From AP-16 sp046727735 (GTDB lineage: Bacteria > Pseudomonadota > Alphaproteobacteria > Rhizobiales > Xanthobacteraceae): DNA of 7,721 nucleotides. A model generated the notes under the pieces. That model was not told the DNA's origin and made no database searches. It saw nothing but the letters and a program-made list of their open reading frames with translations. Location: positions 1 through 7,721 of the forward strand of contig JBKPDF010000095.1 of NCBI GenBank assembly GCA_046727735.1. Direction: 5' to 3'. Positions within the stretch are counted from its first letter, which is position 1. Every line of letters starts with the position of its first letter. The translations under genes and the position numbers were made by a program. Shown here in pieces: positions 5,793 through 7,721 of this stretch.

Positions 5793-6438
5793 CGGGGTGA
5801 CCGCTCGGGAGTACAGTTGCCACCATGATACCCCAGACCGGATCGAGCCGAGCTTTCTGTGATTCTCGGATCTCGAACCCAGCGGAAGCTAGCATCCTGT
5901 GGAATTCGGTCTGCGTATAGCAACGTCGATAAGCCGGCTCGGTCATTCTACAGAAGGCATCGAAAAATCGGCACGTCGGATAATCTTTGCACCAGTCCAG
6001 GATTACAACGGCTCCGCTCGGTTTCACGACGCGCCTCATCTCGGCGAGGCTCGCGTCTGGTTTGTCGAAATAGTGTAAGGCGCTTGCAGAGATCACCAGG
6101 TCAAACCTGTCATTCGAAAAGGGAAGAACTGAGGCGCTGCCAGAGAGAAATTGCACGTTTGGGTAAGCCGAGCATTTTTGACGAGCGATCGCCAACATTT
6201 GATCAGAAACGTCGACGCCAATCATCCGCTGTTCGGGATGCTCGCTTAAAATAATTCGCTCAAATTCTCCCGTTCCGCATCCCACGTCTAAAACGGACGA
6301 TTCTTGAGGCATCGAAATCCAGGATCTGAGAAAACCTAGGGTCCTGGCTAAATAGCGACTCCAACGGCGGTCGTAGATGTGCGCCAGTTGATTATGCCAT
6401 CGTCTGACTGTTTCGTCGCTCACAACGGAATATGCCAA
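5776..6438 (-). CDS. Class I SAM-dependent methyltransferase
   Basis: A 220-residue soluble methyltransferase of the UbiE/Methyltransf_11 type. Motif I is VLDVGCGTGEFE (49-60). The acidic residue ending strand 2 is in IGVDVSD (D76). SGSASVLPFSNDRFDLV (99-115) covers the motif before and at strand 4. SALHYF is at 119-124 and VKPSGAVVILDW at 138-149. The N-terminal part (residues 10-40), rich in aromatic and basic residues, is the usual substrate-cap region. There is no ATG: the longest form starts at TTG 6438, and GTG 6423 gives a form five residues shorter. Neither has a clear ribosome site, so the start is uncertain. The gene converges on the four-gene group, so it is not in its operon. The methyl acceptor cannot be told; nothing marks it as the arsenite methyltransferase ArsM. 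Confidence 0.85.
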   Translation of the reverse strand: MAYSVVSDETVRRWHNQLAHIYDRRWSRYLARTLGFLRSWISMPQESSVLDVGCGTGEFERIILSEHPEQRMIGVDVSDQMLAIARQKCSAYPNVQFLSGSASVLPFSNDRFDLVISASALHYFDKPDASLAEMRRVVKPSGAVVILDWCKDYPTCRFFDAFCRMTEPAYRRCYTQTEFHRMLASAGFEIRESQKARLDPVWGIMVATVLPSGHPAIASS

Positions 6439-6470
6439 TTGGAAGGCTGCTGATCTAAAGTAAAATTACA

Positions 6471-6599
6471 ATGTCTAAAACAGCATTTGTCATTCTCGCG
6501 TCGGCTGATAATCCCGAAAGCCTTGGTCGTTTAGTCAACGCGCTGATGGCTGCGCACGAACTGATGATCGAACAGCAATATCAAATCCTGATATTCTGA
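6471..6599 (+). pseudogene. DsrE-like gene with apparent internal deletion
   Basis: The 42-residue frame starts MSKTAFVILASADNPESLGR and continues LVNALMAAHEL. That closely fits the first strand and helix of small DsrE-family (sulfur-relay fold) proteins, normally about 110-125 residues. It then runs directly into MIEQQYQILIF and a TGA. That ending resembles the usual DsrE C-terminus (a GYQxxTF-type tail), as if the middle roughly 70 codons, including the conserved cysteines, were lost in frame. A simple truncation is the other reading. The upstream sequence is A+T rich and has no strong ribosome site. It lies divergent to the methyltransferase gene. The family match is from memory of the pattern, not a search. 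Confidence 0.45.
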
Positions 6600-6657
6600 T
6601 CCGTTACCCAGTTTTGCACTGTGCTGCCAAGGAGCGCACTTGTCCTGCTGGGGGAAG

Positions 6658-7122
6658 TTACGCTTTCGCCACTAGCCGGTGCTGTTTCCGTGCCCGAAAG
6701 ACACGGGCAATTGTCAGGTCTCGTACCCGAACACCTAAACGACCATCCGAAAAGAAATACACTGCAGCTATAAAAAACTCGCTGCCGCCCTTAAATAGAA
6801 AAAAAGTCCCGTTCCCGCCCTTTTTCAGCCATTGGGGATAACGCAGCACGAATTGCCTGATCTGTGGCTGAGTCAATGCAAGCTGATCCAGGGGAATACC
6901 AAAACCGCTGAACATTTCCTGAAGCGTGCTGTCTTGAGCCATCTCGTAGACAGCCACCGAACACTCGTCTGTTGCGGATCCAGCCACATCGCATCCCCAC
7001 CGCTTGAAGTTTGAATCAATGTATCTGAAGAGATCGGCAGCACGGCCGAGTGTCTCCTGACCGTCGGTTTGACCTAGCACTAACCGTTCTGCTCCGGGGA
7101 TCACTGTTACACGTTCATTCAT
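6658..7122 (-). CDS. Hypothetical protein, 154 residues, family not recognised
   Basis: Complete frame from ATG 7122 to TAA 6658, with no signal peptide and no convincing membrane span. It has an N-terminal half with two cysteines (C44, C54) and an acidic stretch (EMAQDSTLQEMF). A middle segment is rich in Q, R and W (LTQPQIRQFVLRYPQWLKKGG). The C-terminal half alternates hydrophobic and polar residues in a beta-rich pattern (GTFFLFKGG, FFIAAVYFFSDGRLGVRVRD) and ends in a basic tail (RVFRARKQHR). Regular codon use and the absence of a matching frame on the other strand favour a real gene. The start has no clear ribosome site. No function is proposed. The neighbours on both sides are gene remnants, so it may be a recently acquired or orphan gene. 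Confidence 0.6.
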   Translation of the reverse strand: MNERVTVIPGAERLVLGQTDGQETLGRAADLFRYIDSNFKRWGCDVAGSATDECSVAVYEMAQDSTLQEMFSGFGIPLDQLALTQPQIRQFVLRYPQWLKKGGNGTFFLFKGGSEFFIAAVYFFSDGRLGVRVRDLTIARVFRARKQHRLVAKA

Positions 7123-7553
7123 TTCGGTGGCAACACGCTAGCAACGCACGACTCGAAAATCGCTCATTCCTTCCAAGATTCTTCGCTTAGTCGCGTTCGT
7201 CCTCGATCAAGGCACCTAAAGCGGCCGGAAGGCGAGGACGAGATCGAGTTGGAAAACGATTTAATCGCCTCTACGCCTAGCGCACCAACGCTTCCAGAGA
7301 CCTGCCTCTGCCTTCTACGCCGCGAAAATACCAGGGTATCATTGCAATCGCGCCGATCAGCCAGAACGCCGCAAGTAGAGTTAGTTCAGCGCTTTGTCGC
7401 CACAAGCTTCCCTGAGGGCGTCTGCCAATGCACTGGCTTCGATTTACCGCTGATGACGAGTCCTCGAGATTGCCGGTCTCGATATTAGACCAGCTCCGCG
7501 TTCATGATGACCGCTAATTCGGGAAGAGCAGAGCAGCGTAGATCGAATCCATG
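7123..7553. other. Gap of about 430 bases between the hypothetical gene and the TlpA-like gene
   Basis: This stretch holds no intact gene that I can support. Its one clear content is the transporter remnant on the minus strand at about 7277-7438. A short inverted repeat, TCGAGA (7464-7469) with TCTCGA (7477-7482) around seven bases, lies about 70 bases past the stop of the TlpA-like gene; it lacks a T-run. Positions 7123-7276 show nothing I can interpret. A plus-strand open frame at 7249-7488 has an unlikely, arginine- and cysteine-rich translation and is antisense to the remnant. Confidence 0.5.
7277..7438 (-). pseudogene. C-terminal remnant of a major-facilitator-type transporter, frameshifted
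   Basis: On the minus strand the frame 7390-7277 ends with a membrane helix (LTLLAAFWLIGAIAMIPWYF) followed by RGVEGRGRSLEAL and a stop. That is like the last helix and the (P)ETKGRSLEE-type tail of sugar-porter major-facilitator proteins. The sequence just upstream reads sensibly only in a different frame: ASALADALREACGDKALN, about 7438-7384, followed by TAA. This suggests a frameshift at about 7384. No start codon or upstream helices are found, so only the last 50 or so residues of a roughly 400-residue protein remain. Family assignment rests on the tail pattern alone. Confidence 0.4.
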
Positions 7554-7721
7554 CTACGACCCATGAGGCTCCTTTAACAGCTTCGTGATGACCGACTCGA
7601 AGGTCGACTGGCCGGTAAACCCTTGATAAGCAGCGACGATATTTCCCTGGCGATCGATAACAAACGTTGTCGGGATCGCCATGATCCCTCCATAGTCACT
7701 GGTAACTCTCTCGTTTCCCAT
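7554..7721 (-). CDS. TlpA/ResA-like thioredoxin-fold protein, C-terminal part (5' end outside window)
   Basis: The visible 55 residues are the C-terminal half of a thioredoxin fold. They show DYGGIMAIPTTFVIDRQGNIV, with the cis-proline IPTTF motif, then a strand, a turn (YQGFTGQST) and a final amphipathic helix ending KEPHGS before TAG 7556-7554. TlpA, ResA and AhpC/TSA-type extracytoplasmic reductases have this arrangement. The CxxC active site and any signal peptide or membrane anchor would lie to the right of 7721. The ATG at 7721-7719 is internal by homology, not the start. A role in disulfide reduction or cytochrome c maturation outside the cytoplasm is usual for the family but cannot be confirmed from this part. 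Confidence 0.82.
   Translation of the reverse strand: MGNERVTSDYGGIMAIPTTFVIDRQGNIVAAYQGFTGQSTFESVITKLLKEPHGS

Noticed and set aside
5791..5805. AGCGG/CCGCT inverted repeat as an intrinsic terminator between the convergent genes
   Set aside because: The stem is only 5 bp with no T-run on either strand, and most of it lies just inside the methyltransferase coding end.
5369..5923. Minus-strand frame of 184 codons spanning the DUF2064 gene end and the methyltransferase end
   Set aside because: It overlaps two genes with clear family motifs and its own translation is arginine/serine rich without motifs.
6600..6657. Continuation of the DsrE remnant (AAKERTCPAGGSYAFA reading)
   Set aside because: The resemblance to the cysteine segment of DsrE proteins is weak and needs another frame, so it is not annotated.
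7249..7488. Plus-strand frame of 79 codons
   Set aside because: It is antisense to the transporter remnant, with an arginine- and cysteine-rich unlikely composition and no ribosome site.

Overview
The window is a bacterial chromosomal segment of moderate GC content. It has Shine-Dalgarno sites before several genes and a tight co-directional gene group in the centre. No rRNA, tRNA, CRISPR array, insertion sequence or plasmid/phage hallmark was seen. The lineage is not shown directly. A soil Verrucomicrobia-type genome (Chthoniobacterales) is my low-confidence guess, from gene style only; Acidobacteria or another soil/sediment phylum is equally open.

Layout. Positions 1-588 (minus) hold the N-terminal 196 residues of a secreted RbsB-like sugar-binding protein of an ABC importer, which runs off the left edge. 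Positions 589-908 form a divergent intergenic region. It holds a LacI/GalR-type operator (685-698) overlapping a possible -35 box of the sugar-binding gene, a 7-bp inverted repeat (633-659), and a structured leader just before the radical SAM gene (835-908). In that leader one sequence can pair either with a decoy or with the ribosome binding site.

Positions 909-5646 (plus) are a probable four-gene operon: (1) a radical SAM protein with a SPASM/twitch-like cysteine tail; (2) a fused membrane protein, a GT-C type multi-membrane-pass glycosyltransferase joined to a GT2 domain of the TIGR04283 type; (3) a metallophosphoesterase-fold protein lacking several usual metal ligands; (4) a DUF2064/TIGR04282 GT-A-fold protein. 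Genes are 10-70 nt apart or overlap. TIGR04282 and TIGR04283 carry the label 'arsenosugar biosynthesis' because they occur beside ArsM/ArsS in some genomes. Here the radical SAM protein does not look like ArsS and no ArsM is visible, so the product is unknown. The likeliest reading is assembly or modification of a lipid-linked or otherwise membrane-associated glycoconjugate that needs a radical SAM step.

Positions 5647-7721 are looser and partly decayed: a possible 39-residue membrane peptide (5673-5792, plus), a class I SAM methyltransferase (5776-6438, minus), an apparently internally deleted DsrE-like gene (6471-6599, plus), an unrecognised 154-residue protein (6658-7122, minus), a frameshifted C-terminal remnant of a major-facilitator transporter (about 7277-7438, minus), and the C-terminal part of a TlpA/ResA-like thioredoxin-fold protein (7554-7721, minus) that enters from the right edge.

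The points most worth a second look are the four-gene group with its divergent phosphoesterase, and the alternative-pairing leader that could control its translation.
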